64,000 nt of DNA from Streptomyces goshikiensis. GTDB taxonomy: Bacteria; Actinomycetota; Actinomycetes; Streptomycetales; Streptomycetaceae. The position numbers and the translations under genes were made by a program. Position 1 is the first letter of the stretch; every line of letters starts with the position of its first letter. Below the pieces are notes generated by a model. The model was not told where the DNA came from and did not search any database. It was given only the letters and a program-made list of their open reading frames with translations. This document shows, one piece after another, positions 18,254-26,409 of the stretch. The stretch is from the NCBI RefSeq assembly GCF_014650555.1, contig NZ_BMVE01000006.1:248001-312000 (forward strand), written 5' to 3'.

Positions 18254-19315
18254 TCAGCCGTCCCGGTACTTGGGCTCGGGCGGTGCGACCGCCTTGGGCA
18301 GCACGCCTTCGAAGTGGGCCCGGTAGGCGACCATCCACGGGCTGTCGTTCCCACCGGCGCGGTAGTTCTCCAGCACCTTGTTGACGCGGCGCACCAGATC
18401 GGTGGCGTCCTTGTTCATGGCGACGCCGTAGAACTCCTTGGTGAAGGGGGAGCCGACGAGCTGCACCGACGGGTCCTGCGCGGCCTGCCCGGCCGCGAGG
18501 GCGTTGTCCGTGATGATGCCGTCCACCTCGCCCAGCTGGAGCCGCACCAGGCAGTCCAGCTGGTTGGGCACGGTGACCGGGACCGATCCGTAGGACCGGG
18601 ACGTCAGCGCGGCCTCCGCCGTGGAACCGGCGGCGAAGCAGATCTTCCGGCCCTTCAGGGAGGCGTCGTACCCCGTGATCGTCGAGCCCTTGGGCACGAG
18701 CACCTGCTGCCCGGCCTCGAAGTAGGCCGTCGAGAAGGCGACGTCCTCCAGCCGCTTGCAGTTGATCGTCATCGTCCGCACGACGACGTCGACCCGGCCC
18801 GCCTGGAGGGCCGGGATGCGCTGGCTGGTGGGGATGGCCCGGTAGATCACCTTGGACTCGTCGCCCAGGATGTCCTTGGCTATGGCCTTGACCAGCGCGA
18901 TGTCGAAGCCGTCGAGATGGCCGTCCGGATTGCGGTAGCCCCACTTGAAGCTGTTCTGGTCCACGCCCGCGACGAGCTTGCCGGCGCTGCGGATCCGCTC
19001 GATCGTCGGGCCGTCCACCGTGGACGGACGCAGGCTGGCCTCCGGGTTCTCGCAGGTGTCCCCGGGACCCCAGAGGGCGTCCGGCGCGACCTGCACCGAG
19101 GCCGGCGGGCGGACCGCCGGCGGGCCGCCGGTCTCCGGCGCGGCCTGGGCCAGCGGCAGCAGCACGGCCGCCGCCGTCAGCGCGCAGGCCGCCGCCATCG
19201 CCGTGACCCCGCCCCAGCCGCGCAGCCGGGCCGCCAGCCGGCGCACCCCGGACGGCCCGGGGCCGTCGCCCTCGCCCGTACCGCGCCGCCCTCGTACCGT
19301 CCGCATCGCTCTCAC
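18254..19315 (-). CDS. glnH: GlnH-like periplasmic amino-acid-binding protein, membrane-tethered
   Basis: 353 residues. A long charged N-terminus, then a hydrophobic segment (GVTAMAAACALTAAAVLLPLAQA, about residues 36-58), then a family 3 solute-binding domain: IERIRSAGKLVAGVDQNSFKWGYRNPDGHLDGFDIALVKAIA, NCKRLEDVAFSTAYF and EVDGIITDNALA. No canonical lipobox: the Cys in AAAC lies inside the hydrophobic core, so it is probably an uncleaved or signal-peptidase I type anchor rather than a lipoprotein. In mycobacteria GlnH senses Asp/Glu and, with GlnX, activates PknG; no permease or ATPase lies here, which supports a sensory role. GTG 19315 overlaps the glnX stop by 4 nt. Confidence 0.88.
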   Translation of the reverse strand: MRAMRTVRGRRGTGEGDGPGPSGVRRLAARLRGWGGVTAMAAACALTAAAVLLPLAQAAPETGGPPAVRPPASVQVAPDALWGPGDTCENPEASLRPSTVDGPTIERIRSAGKLVAGVDQNSFKWGYRNPDGHLDGFDIALVKAIAKDILGDESKVIYRAIPTSQRIPALQAGRVDVVVRTMTINCKRLEDVAFSTAYFEAGQQVLVPKGSTITGYDASLKGRKICFAAGSTAEAALTSRSYGSVPVTVPNQLDCLVRLQLGEVDGIITDNALAAGQAAQDPSVQLVGSPFTKEFYGVAMNKDATDLVRRVNKVLENYRAGGNDSPWMVAYRAHFEGVLPKAVAPPEPKYRDG

Positions 19316-20709
19316 CTGTACTCCGAAAGCCTGCGCCCGATACCGAGCAGCGCCGCCGCCGCGCCGACGACCGCAAGGGCCGCCGCGCCCGTCACCAATC
19401 CGCCCAGCGCGCCGAGCCCGCCCCGGGCCGCCCGGGTGAACTCCTTCTGCTCATGGGCCACAGCCTGTTCCAGCGAGGCGTCCACCGTGTCGAACGAGGC
19501 GCCGCTGCTCTCCTTGTGGTCGGCGTCCCCGATGACCTGGGGCAGGGCGCCTTCGTAGTCGCCCTTCAGGTCGCTCTCCCGGGCCGCCGCGTGCCGCTGC
19601 TTCCACTGCGCCACCCCGCCCGCGGCGCGGGCGACCGGGGAGCGGCCGCTGTCGTCGTCGGCGAGTCTCAGCGCTCTCGCCAGCCCGTCGTCCAGCTGCT
19701 TCATGTTCGTGGTGAAGTCCACGTCGTACTTGTCGGACTTCTTGTCCTCGGCGAGCACGGCGCCGCGCGCGATCAGGGTGAGGTTCTCGTTGGCCCGGGC
19801 CTGGAGCGAGGCGATCCGGGCGTCGTTGAGCACCTTCAGCGACTCCTGGCCATCCGTCCGGGCCTCGTTCAGATCGGCCCGGGCGAAGCTCTGGCCCACC
19901 GCCAGCCACAGCAGCACCACCAGGGCGGCGCCCGTCGCGGCCACCAGCCCGTGGTTGAAGACCCGGTTCGTCCGGTGGTAGTTGCGCCGCTGCGCCCAGC
20001 CCAGGGCCGCCAGCGCCAGCACCCCCGCGGCGAGCGCGGCCAGCGGCCAGGACCGGGCGTCGTCGTAGTCCGTGTACAGCCGGCCCGTCTCCGCCTCGTA
20101 CAGCCGCTGGGCCGCCGGCAGCAGTACGGTGCTCATCTGCTCATTGGCGTACCTGAGGTACGCGCCGCCCAGCGGCAGGCCCTGCCGGTTGGTGGCCCGG
20201 GCCTGCTCGATCAGTCCGGTGTACCGGGGCAGCTGCTCACCGAGGAGGGTGATCTCCTTGCGGGAGCTGTCGCCCGCCGCGGCGTTGGCGGCCGCGCTCA
20301 CCAGCAGCCGGGACGCGTTGGCGATGTCCTTCTCGTACCGCTGGCGGACCTCGCGCGGCTCCTGCGCGCCGGCGAGGAACCCGCTGGAGGAGGCCGTGTC
20401 CGCATCGGCCAGGGAGCGGTAGATGCTCGCCGCGTCCGCGCTCAGCGGCTGGCTGCGGCTCACCACGTCATCCGCGGCGGCGACCCGGCCGGAGATCTCC
20501 CACACCGTCACCACGCCGAACAGCAGCACCGCCGCGGCCAGAGCGGCGCCGATGATGCGCAGCCTGCCGGGCTCCGTCACCGCCGCCCGGCGCAGCTGGT
20601 CCACGCCCTCGGCCCAGGCGGAAACCCGCCTCGGCGCGGCCGCCGGCGACCCGGCGGGAGGCGCGGCGGGGCCGCCCCCGGGCGCGGGCGCGCGTGATGT
20701 GACGACCAC
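19312..20709 (-). CDS. glnX: GlnX-like four-helix membrane signalling protein
   Basis: 465 residues. Topology seen: a Pro/Ala-rich cytoplasmic N-terminus; helix at about 53-72 (IIGAALAAAVLLFGVVTVW); an extracytoplasmic helical domain of about 150 residues; two closely spaced helices (WPLAALAAGVLALAALGW and GLVAATGAALVVLLWLAV); a second extracytoplasmic helical domain; and a last helix near the C-terminus. This duplicated layout fits GlnX, the membrane partner of GlnH and PknG. First gene of the seven-gene operon. GTG 20709 is preceded by GGGGGAGG 6-7 nt upstream. The promoter must lie in 20710-20888, but I cannot pick a convincing one. Confidence 0.85.
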   Translation of the reverse strand: MVVTSRAPAPGGGPAAPPAGSPAAAPRRVSAWAEGVDQLRRAAVTEPGRLRIIGAALAAAVLLFGVVTVWEISGRVAAADDVVSRSQPLSADAASIYRSLADADTASSSGFLAGAQEPREVRQRYEKDIANASRLLVSAAANAAAGDSSRKEITLLGEQLPRYTGLIEQARATNRQGLPLGGAYLRYANEQMSTVLLPAAQRLYEAETGRLYTDYDDARSWPLAALAAGVLALAALGWAQRRNYHRTNRVFNHGLVAATGAALVVLLWLAVGQSFARADLNEARTDGQESLKVLNDARIASLQARANENLTLIARGAVLAEDKKSDKYDVDFTTNMKQLDDGLARALRLADDDSGRSPVARAAGGVAQWKQRHAAARESDLKGDYEGALPQVIGDADHKESSGASFDTVDASLEQAVAHEQKEFTRAARGGLGALGGLVTGAAALAVVGAAAALLGIGRRLSEYR

Positions 20710-20888
20710 CGTGACCTCCCCCTCGGTCCCTCTTGCTCCGCAGCAGTATGGCCGTAGTGACGGTCAACCACAGCACCCAGTGCCGGATCATGGGCGAACC
20801 ACCCCTGCGGGCGCCCCCGTCACCCCTTCACCGTGAATACGTCCACACGCCCGCCACGGTTCCAGACCGCGGCGGCATCGGGGCGGGT

Positions 20889-21902
20889 TCACCCGAAATG
20901 GGCACGGAGTTTTCCATGGGCCCCGGGCGGGGACCCGAGCGCGTCCAGTCCCAGCAGGCCCGCGCCCAGCACCGGCGGGGCCGACACCACCGACACCCGG
21001 GCGCGCGGCGCCCGCTGCGCCAGGCCCGCCACGATCCGCCCGTTCAGCTGCGGGTGCCCGGCCGTCAGCACGCTCCCGCCCAGCAGCACGGGCACCTCCT
21101 CGGCCAGCAGGCCGAGCCGGCCGAGCGCCACCGAGGCCAGCGCCACCACCTCGTCGGCCTGCCGCTCCACGATCGCCGACGCCACCGGATCGCCCGCCGC
21201 GGCCACCGCGAACAGCACCGGCACCAGCTCGTGCAGCCGCCGCCGGCCCAGCGAGCCCAGGTGCAGCGCCTCGATCAGCTCCCCCATGGAACCGAGCCCG
21301 AACCGAGCCGGCAGCGCCGCCGCGAGCTCCGTCGGGCCGCCGCGGCCGTCCTCGGCCCGCGCCGCCCACCACAGGGCCTCCTCCGCGAGACCGCCGCCGC
21401 CGCCCCAGTCGCCGGAGATCGTTCCGACCGCCGGGAACCGCGCGGTGCGCCCGTCGGGCAGCATCCCCACGCAGTTGATCCCGGCCCCGCACACCACCGC
21501 GACCCCGCGCGGGGCCGCCGCACCGGGCAGTCCGGCCCGCAGGATCGCGAAGGTGTCGTTGCGCACCAGCGTGGCCGCGCCCCAGCCGCGCGCGCCGATG
21601 GCGTCCGCGAGCCGGCGCTCCTCCACCGGGAAGTCGGCGTTGGACAGGCACGCCGCGACCTGGCCGGCGTACGGGGACCCCGGTCGCAGCGGCGGCAGCC
21701 CGGCCGCCTCGGCGGCTTCCGCGACGGCCCGCCCCAGTACGTCCACGGCCGCCTCGACACCGTCGCGCGGCGGCTGGAAGCCCCCGGAGCGCCCGGCGGC
21801 GAGCACGGCCCCGTCCGCCGCGATCAGCGCGACGTCCGTCTTGCTGTTGCCCGCGTCGACGGCCAGGACGGCCGCCGGGGCGGCGGGCCGGTTCACGCCC
21901 AT
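20889..21902 (-). CDS. csnK: N-acetylglucosamine/glucosamine kinase-like protein (BadF/BcrA ATPase family)
   Basis: 337 residues of the actin-like ATPase superfamily: phosphate-1 loop VDAGNSKTDVALI (residues 14-26), connect-1 LVRNDTFAILRA, VVCGAGINCVG and ISGDWGGGGGLAEEALWWA, and a C-terminal LLGGSVLTAG adenosine motif. It should phosphorylate an amino sugar after import. It is last in the csnR-E-F-G-H-K-type operon, consistent with glucosamine kinase. ATG 21902 has AAGGAG 8 nt upstream and overlaps the glycosidase stop by 10 nt; a GTG at 21896 is less well placed. Confidence 0.85.
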   Translation of the reverse strand: MGVNRPAAPAAVLAVDAGNSKTDVALIAADGAVLAAGRSGGFQPPRDGVEAAVDVLGRAVAEAAEAAGLPPLRPGSPYAGQVAACLSNADFPVEERRLADAIGARGWGAATLVRNDTFAILRAGLPGAAAPRGVAVVCGAGINCVGMLPDGRTARFPAVGTISGDWGGGGGLAEEALWWAARAEDGRGGPTELAAALPARFGLGSMGELIEALHLGSLGRRRLHELVPVLFAVAAAGDPVASAIVERQADEVVALASVALGRLGLLAEEVPVLLGGSVLTAGHPQLNGRIVAGLAQRAPRARVSVVSAPPVLGAGLLGLDALGSPPGAHGKLRAHFG

Positions 21903-23158
21903 GGCAGATGCTCCTTGTTGTGCGCCAGGAGCCGGTCCGTCAGCCCCTCCGCGAGGTCGAACTGCCCGACGAGGGGGTGGGCCAGCAGGGCCTTGAAGAC
22001 CCGCTCGCGCCCGCCGCGCAGGGCCGCGTCCAGCGCGAGGTCCTCGTACGCGCTCACGTGCGAGACCAGCCCGGCGAACAGCGGGTCGAGGGCCGGCACG
22101 GCCAGCGGAGCCGCCCCGGAGCCGTCCACCCGGGCCTGCACCTCGATGACCGCGTCGTCCGGCAGGAACGGCAGGGTCCCCCCGTTGTACGTGTTCACCA
22201 CCTGCACGGCCGGGCCGCCGCCGGCCAGCAGCGCCGCCGCCAGGTCCACGGCCGCCTCCGAGTAGAAGGCGCCGCCCCGCTTCGCCAGCAGCGCCGGCTT
22301 CTCGTCGAGCGCGGGATCCGCGTACAGGGCGAGCAGCTCCCGCTCCATCGCGGCGACCTCGGCGGCCCGGGACGGCTTCTCGCCGAGCTCCCGCACCACC
22401 GCGTCGTGCGCGTAGAAGTAGCGCAGGTAGTACGAGGGCACCACGCCGAGCCGGTCCAGCACCGCCCGGGGCAGCCGCAGGTCGGCGGCGACCGCGTCCC
22501 CGTGCCCGGCCAGCAGCTCCGGCAGGACGTCCCGGCCCCCCGGGCCGCCGACCCGTACGCCCAGCTCCCAGGTCAGGTGGTTGAGGCCCACGTGGTCGAG
22601 GTGGACCTCGGCGGGCGCCACGTCCAGCAGCGCCGCGAACTTCCGCTGGAAGCCGATGGCGACGTTGCACAGCCCGACCGCCTTGTGCCCGGCCCGGAGC
22701 AGGGCCCGGGTGACGATCCCGACCGGGTTGGTGAAGTCGATGATCCAGGCGTCCGGGCTGGCCCGCCGCACCCGCTCGGCGATGTCGAGGACCACCGGCA
22801 CGGTGCGCAGCGCCTTCGCGAGCCCGCCCGCGCCGGTGGTCTCCTGGCCGACGCAGCCGCATTCCAGCGGCCAGGTCTCGTCCTGGAGCCGGGCGGCCTG
22901 CCCGCCGATGCGCAGCTGGAGCAGGACCGCGTCGGCGCCGGCCACCCCCGCGTCGAGGTCGGAGGTGGTGGTGATCAGGCCCGGATGGTCCTGCCGGGCG
23001 AAGATCCGCCGGGCGAGGGCCCCGATCAGCTCCAGGCGTTCGGCGGCGGGGTCGATCAGGACCAGCTCGCTGACCGGCAGGGTGTCGCGCAGCCGCGCGA
23101 AGCCGTCGATCAGCTCGGGGGTGTAGGTGGAACCCCCACCCACCACGGCGAGTTTCAT
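21893..23158 (-). CDS. csnH: GH4-family 6-phospho-glycosidase
   Basis: 421 residues with all GH4 hallmarks. NAD binding: VVGGGSTYTPELIDG (residues 5-19). Metal-binding Cys in GLCNVAIGF, the NPVGIVT segment, and the metal His in HVGLNHLTWE; family activity needs NAD+ and Mn2+. Catalysis is by an oxidation-elimination route on phosphorylated disaccharides. In the csn operon it is expected to cleave imported glucosamine oligosaccharides; the true substrate and whether it must be 6-phosphorylated are unproven. It begins 5 nt after the permease stop. Confidence 0.9.
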   Translation of the reverse strand: MKLAVVGGGSTYTPELIDGFARLRDTLPVSELVLIDPAAERLELIGALARRIFARQDHPGLITTTSDLDAGVAGADAVLLQLRIGGQAARLQDETWPLECGCVGQETTGAGGLAKALRTVPVVLDIAERVRRASPDAWIIDFTNPVGIVTRALLRAGHKAVGLCNVAIGFQRKFAALLDVAPAEVHLDHVGLNHLTWELGVRVGGPGGRDVLPELLAGHGDAVAADLRLPRAVLDRLGVVPSYYLRYFYAHDAVVRELGEKPSRAAEVAAMERELLALYADPALDEKPALLAKRGGAFYSEAAVDLAAALLAGGGPAVQVVNTYNGGTLPFLPDDAVIEVQARVDGSGAAPLAVPALDPLFAGLVSHVSAYEDLALDAALRGGRERVFKALLAHPLVGQFDLAEGLTDRLLAHNKEHLPWA

Positions 23159-23163
23159 GGGCT

Positions 23164-24042
23164 TCAGCCTTTCACTCCGGTCAGGGTGACGCCTTCGACG
23201 AACGCCTTCTGGGCGAAGAAGAAGAGGACGATCACAGGTGCCATGACCAGGACGGTCGCGGCCATGGTCAGATTCCAGTTCGTGTGGTGAGCGCCCTTGA
23301 AGGACTCCAGACCGTAACTGAGGGTCCAGGCGGCCGGGTTGTCGGAGGCGTAGATCTGCGGGCCGAAGTAGTCGTTCCAGGCGCTGAAGAATTGGAACAG
23401 CGCCACGGCAGCGATGCCCGGCCTGGCCATCGGCACGACGACGCGCAGCAGCGTGCGCACTTCGCCGCAGCCGTCGACCCGGGCCGCGTCGAGGTACTCG
23501 TCGGGGATGGTCAGCAGGAACTGGCGCAGCAGGAAGACGGAGAAGGCGTCGCCGAACGCCATCGGGACGATCAGCGGCCACAGCGTTCCGGACAGGTCCA
23601 GCTGCCTGGCCCAGAACAGGTACATCGGGATGACGACGACCTGGGGCGGCAGCATCATCATCGCGATCACCAGCAGCAGCGACAGCCGCCGCCCGCGGAA
23701 GCGGAACTTGGCGAGCGCGTACGCGACGGGCACCGAGGAGAGCACGGTCAGCAGCGTCCCGAGCCCGGCGTACAGCAGGGTGTTGCGCCACCAGGTCAGG
23801 AAGCCGGGGGTGTGCCACACCTTCGCGTAGTTGCCCCACTCCCAGGTGTCCGGGCTCAGATCGCGGGTCAGCGCCTGCTGGTCGCTCATCACGGACGTGA
23901 GGAAGAGGAAGACGAAGGGGAGGACGAAGAACAGGGCGGCGGCGACCCCGAGGGAGTGCACGCCGACCCACCGGAGCACGGCCCCGCGGCGCTCGGCCTT
24001 CTCGCGCCGCACGGTCTTGTGATCGAGGGCCACTTCAGTCAC
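23164..24042 (-). CDS. csnG: Carbohydrate ABC transporter permease (MalG-like)
   Basis: 292 residues with six predicted membrane helices and the EAA loop EYLDAARVDGCGEVRTLLRVVVPMARPG, where the ATPase docks. Typical sugar-transporter inner-membrane subunit, MalG type. The GTG start (24042) overlaps the partner permease by 8 nt. No ATPase gene is present in the operon, so it must use a shared ATPase, most likely MsiK (known for several Streptomyces sugar importers). Confidence 0.92.
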   Translation of the reverse strand: MTEVALDHKTVRREKAERRGAVLRWVGVHSLGVAAALFFVLPFVFLFLTSVMSDQQALTRDLSPDTWEWGNYAKVWHTPGFLTWWRNTLLYAGLGTLLTVLSSVPVAYALAKFRFRGRRLSLLLVIAMMMLPPQVVVIPMYLFWARQLDLSGTLWPLIVPMAFGDAFSVFLLRQFLLTIPDEYLDAARVDGCGEVRTLLRVVVPMARPGIAAVALFQFFSAWNDYFGPQIYASDNPAAWTLSYGLESFKGAHHTNWNLTMAATVLVMAPVIVLFFFAQKAFVEGVTLTGVKG

Positions 24043-24979
24043 CTGCTCCGATCAGTCCGCCACGGCGGCGCATCAGGAGCGCGGTGAAGGCCATGGAGAG
24101 GGCGAAGAGCACCAGCGCGACGACGCAGGCGGCGCCGTAGTCGAAGCGCTGGAAGCCGGCGTTGTAGATGATCTGGGGCAGCGTCAGCGTGGACTTGTCC
24201 GGGTAGCCGGGCTCGAACTGCTGGCCCGAGCCGCCGATGACGCCGGCCGACACCTTCCCCGCCACCAGCGGCTGCGTGTAGTACTGCATGGCCTGGATGA
24301 CCCCCGTGACCACCGTGAACAGGATGATCGGGGAGATGTTCGGCAGGGTGATGTGCCGCAGCCGCGCCCAGGCCCCGGCCCCGTCCAGCTCGGCGGCCTC
24401 GTACTGCTCCCTGGGTACGTCGAGCAGCGCGGCCATGAAGATCACCATCAGGTCGCCCACCCCCCACAGGGCGAGCGCGGTGAGCGCGGGCTTGGACCAG
24501 TCGGCGTCGGTGAACCAGCCGGGCGCGGGCAGCCCGGCCCAGTCCAGCAGGACGTTCACCGGGCCGGTGCCGGGGTTGAGGAGGAAGACGAAGGCCAGGG
24601 TGGCGGCCACGGGCGGGGCCAGGTAGGGCAGGTAGAACAGGGTCCGGAAGAGCCCGGCACCGGTCTTGATCTTCGTGATGAGCAGGCCGACGCCGAGCCC
24701 GAACAGGACCCGGCAGCTCACCATCACCACGACCAGCCACAGGGTGTTCCACATGGCGGGCCAGAACAGCGGATAGTCGGTGAAGACGTACGTCCAGTTG
24801 TCCGCGCCGTTGAAGACCGGGGGCCGGAAGCCGTCGTACTTGGTGAAGGAGAAGTACACGGTGGACAGCAGCGGGTAGGCGAAGAAGAGCGAGAACCCGA
24901 TCAGCCAGGGCGACATGAAGGCCGCGGTGCGCAGCGCGGCCCGCCGCCGCTTCGCCCGCAGGGGGTGGGTGCCGGTCAT
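24035..24979 (-). CDS. csnF: Carbohydrate ABC transporter permease (MalF-like)
   Basis: 314 residues, six predicted helices, EAA loop EQYEAAELDGAGAWARLRHITLPNISP. It pairs with the MalG-like subunit. It starts 5 nt after the stop of the binding-protein gene, with a weak ribosome site, implying translational coupling. The N-terminus MTGTHPLRAKRRRAALRT is a positively charged cytoplasmic end. Confidence 0.92.
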   Translation of the reverse strand: MTGTHPLRAKRRRAALRTAAFMSPWLIGFSLFFAYPLLSTVYFSFTKYDGFRPPVFNGADNWTYVFTDYPLFWPAMWNTLWLVVVMVSCRVLFGLGVGLLITKIKTGAGLFRTLFYLPYLAPPVAATLAFVFLLNPGTGPVNVLLDWAGLPAPGWFTDADWSKPALTALALWGVGDLMVIFMAALLDVPREQYEAAELDGAGAWARLRHITLPNISPIILFTVVTGVIQAMQYYTQPLVAGKVSAGVIGGSGQQFEPGYPDKSTLTLPQIIYNAGFQRFDYGAACVVALVLFALSMAFTALLMRRRGGLIGAGD

Positions 24980-24984
24980 CGGGG

Positions 24985-26319
24985 TTACTTCGCCTTCGCG
25001 ATGTCCGTGTCGATCTGCTGGTCGACCCGGGCGAGCCCGGCGGGCAGGTCGCTCACGTCGCCCTTCTCGACGGCGTACGCGAAGTCCTGGAAGGTCAGCT
25101 GGTAGGTGCCGCCGTCGGCCTGGGCCGGGGTGGTGTTCGACTTCGGGTGCCGGGCGATGTCGAGGAAGGTCTTGAACTCCGGGCTCACCCGGAGGTCCGG
25201 GGACTCCAGGGCCTCCAGGGTGGAGGGCACGTTGTGGATGGAGTTGGCGAAGGCCACGACCGCCGCCGTGTCGGTGGTCATGTACTTGACCAGCTCCCAG
25301 GCCGCGTTCTGCTTCCTGCTCCCGGCGGCGATGCCCATGACCGTGCCGGAGAGGTAGCCCTTGCCGTAGTCCTCCGCTTGGTCGTCCGGGACGGGCAGCG
25401 GCGCCGTGCCGATCTCGAAGGAGGCCCCGCCCTCCTTCGCCATGGCGGCCCGCCACTCACCGTCGATCTGCATGGCGACCAGACCCTTGTGGAAGGGGTG
25501 GTCGGTGCTCCACTCGTCGCCGAAGGTGCTGCGGAACTTCTCCAGCTTCTGGTAGCCGCCGAGCTCGGCCACCAGGGCCTTCTGGGCGGTCAGCATCTTC
25601 GCGAAGGCCGGGTCCTTGGCCAGGTTGGACTTGCCGTCGGCGGTGAAGTACGCCGGGCTCCACTGCGCGGCGAGGCGCATGGGGGTGGTCTCGTAGCCGT
25701 GGAAGGTGGGCATGACGCCCAGCTGCTCGTACGAGTCGCCGCTGGTCCTGGTCAGTTTCCGCGCCGCCTCGGAGAACTGGCTCCAGGTTCTGGGCGGTTC
25801 GGTGATGCCGGCCGCCTTGAAGGCGTCCTTGTTGTAGACGAGGCCGTACGCGTCGTTCAGCAGCGGCAGCGTGCACTGGTTGCCGTTGAACTGGGTGTAC
25901 TCCAGCAGCGTCTTGGGGAAGACCTTCGTCTTGTCGATCCCGGACTTCCGGAGGAAGGGGTTCAGGTCGGCGAAGGCGCGGGAGTTGCAGAACTTGCCGA
26001 CGCTGTCGGTGGTGAAGGAGGAGACCACGTCGGGGGCCTTCTCGCCGCCCGCCCGGAGCGCCTGGTTGATCTTGTCGTCGGTCATGTTGTCGGTGACCTT
26101 GACCTTGATGTTCGGGTGGGCCTTCTCGAACCGGGCGATGTTCTCCTCGATGGCCTTGACCTCGCTCGGCGCGGACCAGCCGTGCCAGAAGTTGAGGGTG
26201 ACGTCGGCCTTCGGGTCGTCCGCGGCCTCGGCGCCGCTCTGGCCCGTGCAGGCGGTGACGAGGACGGATATCGCGGCCAGGAGGGTGGCCGCGGGGGTCA
26301 GACGTCCGATTCCGGGCAT
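24985..26319 (-). CDS. csnE: Sugar-binding lipoprotein of an ABC importer
   Basis: 444 residues. A type II signal peptide ends in the lipobox VTAC (Cys24), giving a lipid-anchored extracellular protein. Family 1 solute-binding domain: NFWHGWSAPSEVKAIEENIARFEKAHPNIKV, PLLNDAYGLVYNKDAFKAAGI, FHKGLVAMQIDGEWRAA. By operon position it would bind chitosan-derived glucosamine oligomers (function reported for the S. coelicolor counterpart, from memory). It lies 90 bp downstream of the regulator gene. Confidence 0.92.
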   Translation of the reverse strand: MPGIGRLTPAATLLAAISVLVTACTGQSGAEAADDPKADVTLNFWHGWSAPSEVKAIEENIARFEKAHPNIKVKVTDNMTDDKINQALRAGGEKAPDVVSSFTTDSVGKFCNSRAFADLNPFLRKSGIDKTKVFPKTLLEYTQFNGNQCTLPLLNDAYGLVYNKDAFKAAGITEPPRTWSQFSEAARKLTRTSGDSYEQLGVMPTFHGYETTPMRLAAQWSPAYFTADGKSNLAKDPAFAKMLTAQKALVAELGGYQKLEKFRSTFGDEWSTDHPFHKGLVAMQIDGEWRAAMAKEGGASFEIGTAPLPVPDDQAEDYGKGYLSGTVMGIAAGSRKQNAAWELVKYMTTDTAAVVAFANSIHNVPSTLEALESPDLRVSPEFKTFLDIARHPKSNTTPAQADGGTYQLTFQDFAYAVEKGDVSDLPAGLARVDQQIDTDIAKAK

Positions 26320-26409
26320 GGCGGTGCTCGCTCTCTGCGGGAGGAACTTCCGGGGAGGGTGCCGGTGCGGGGTGCGGTGCCAGTGCGGGGTGGGGCGGCT
26401 ACGGGTGGT

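Noticed and set aside
20710..20888. Promoter TTGACC near 20760 for the glnX operon
   Set aside because: No -10 element at proper spacing; the true start could not be chosen by eye.
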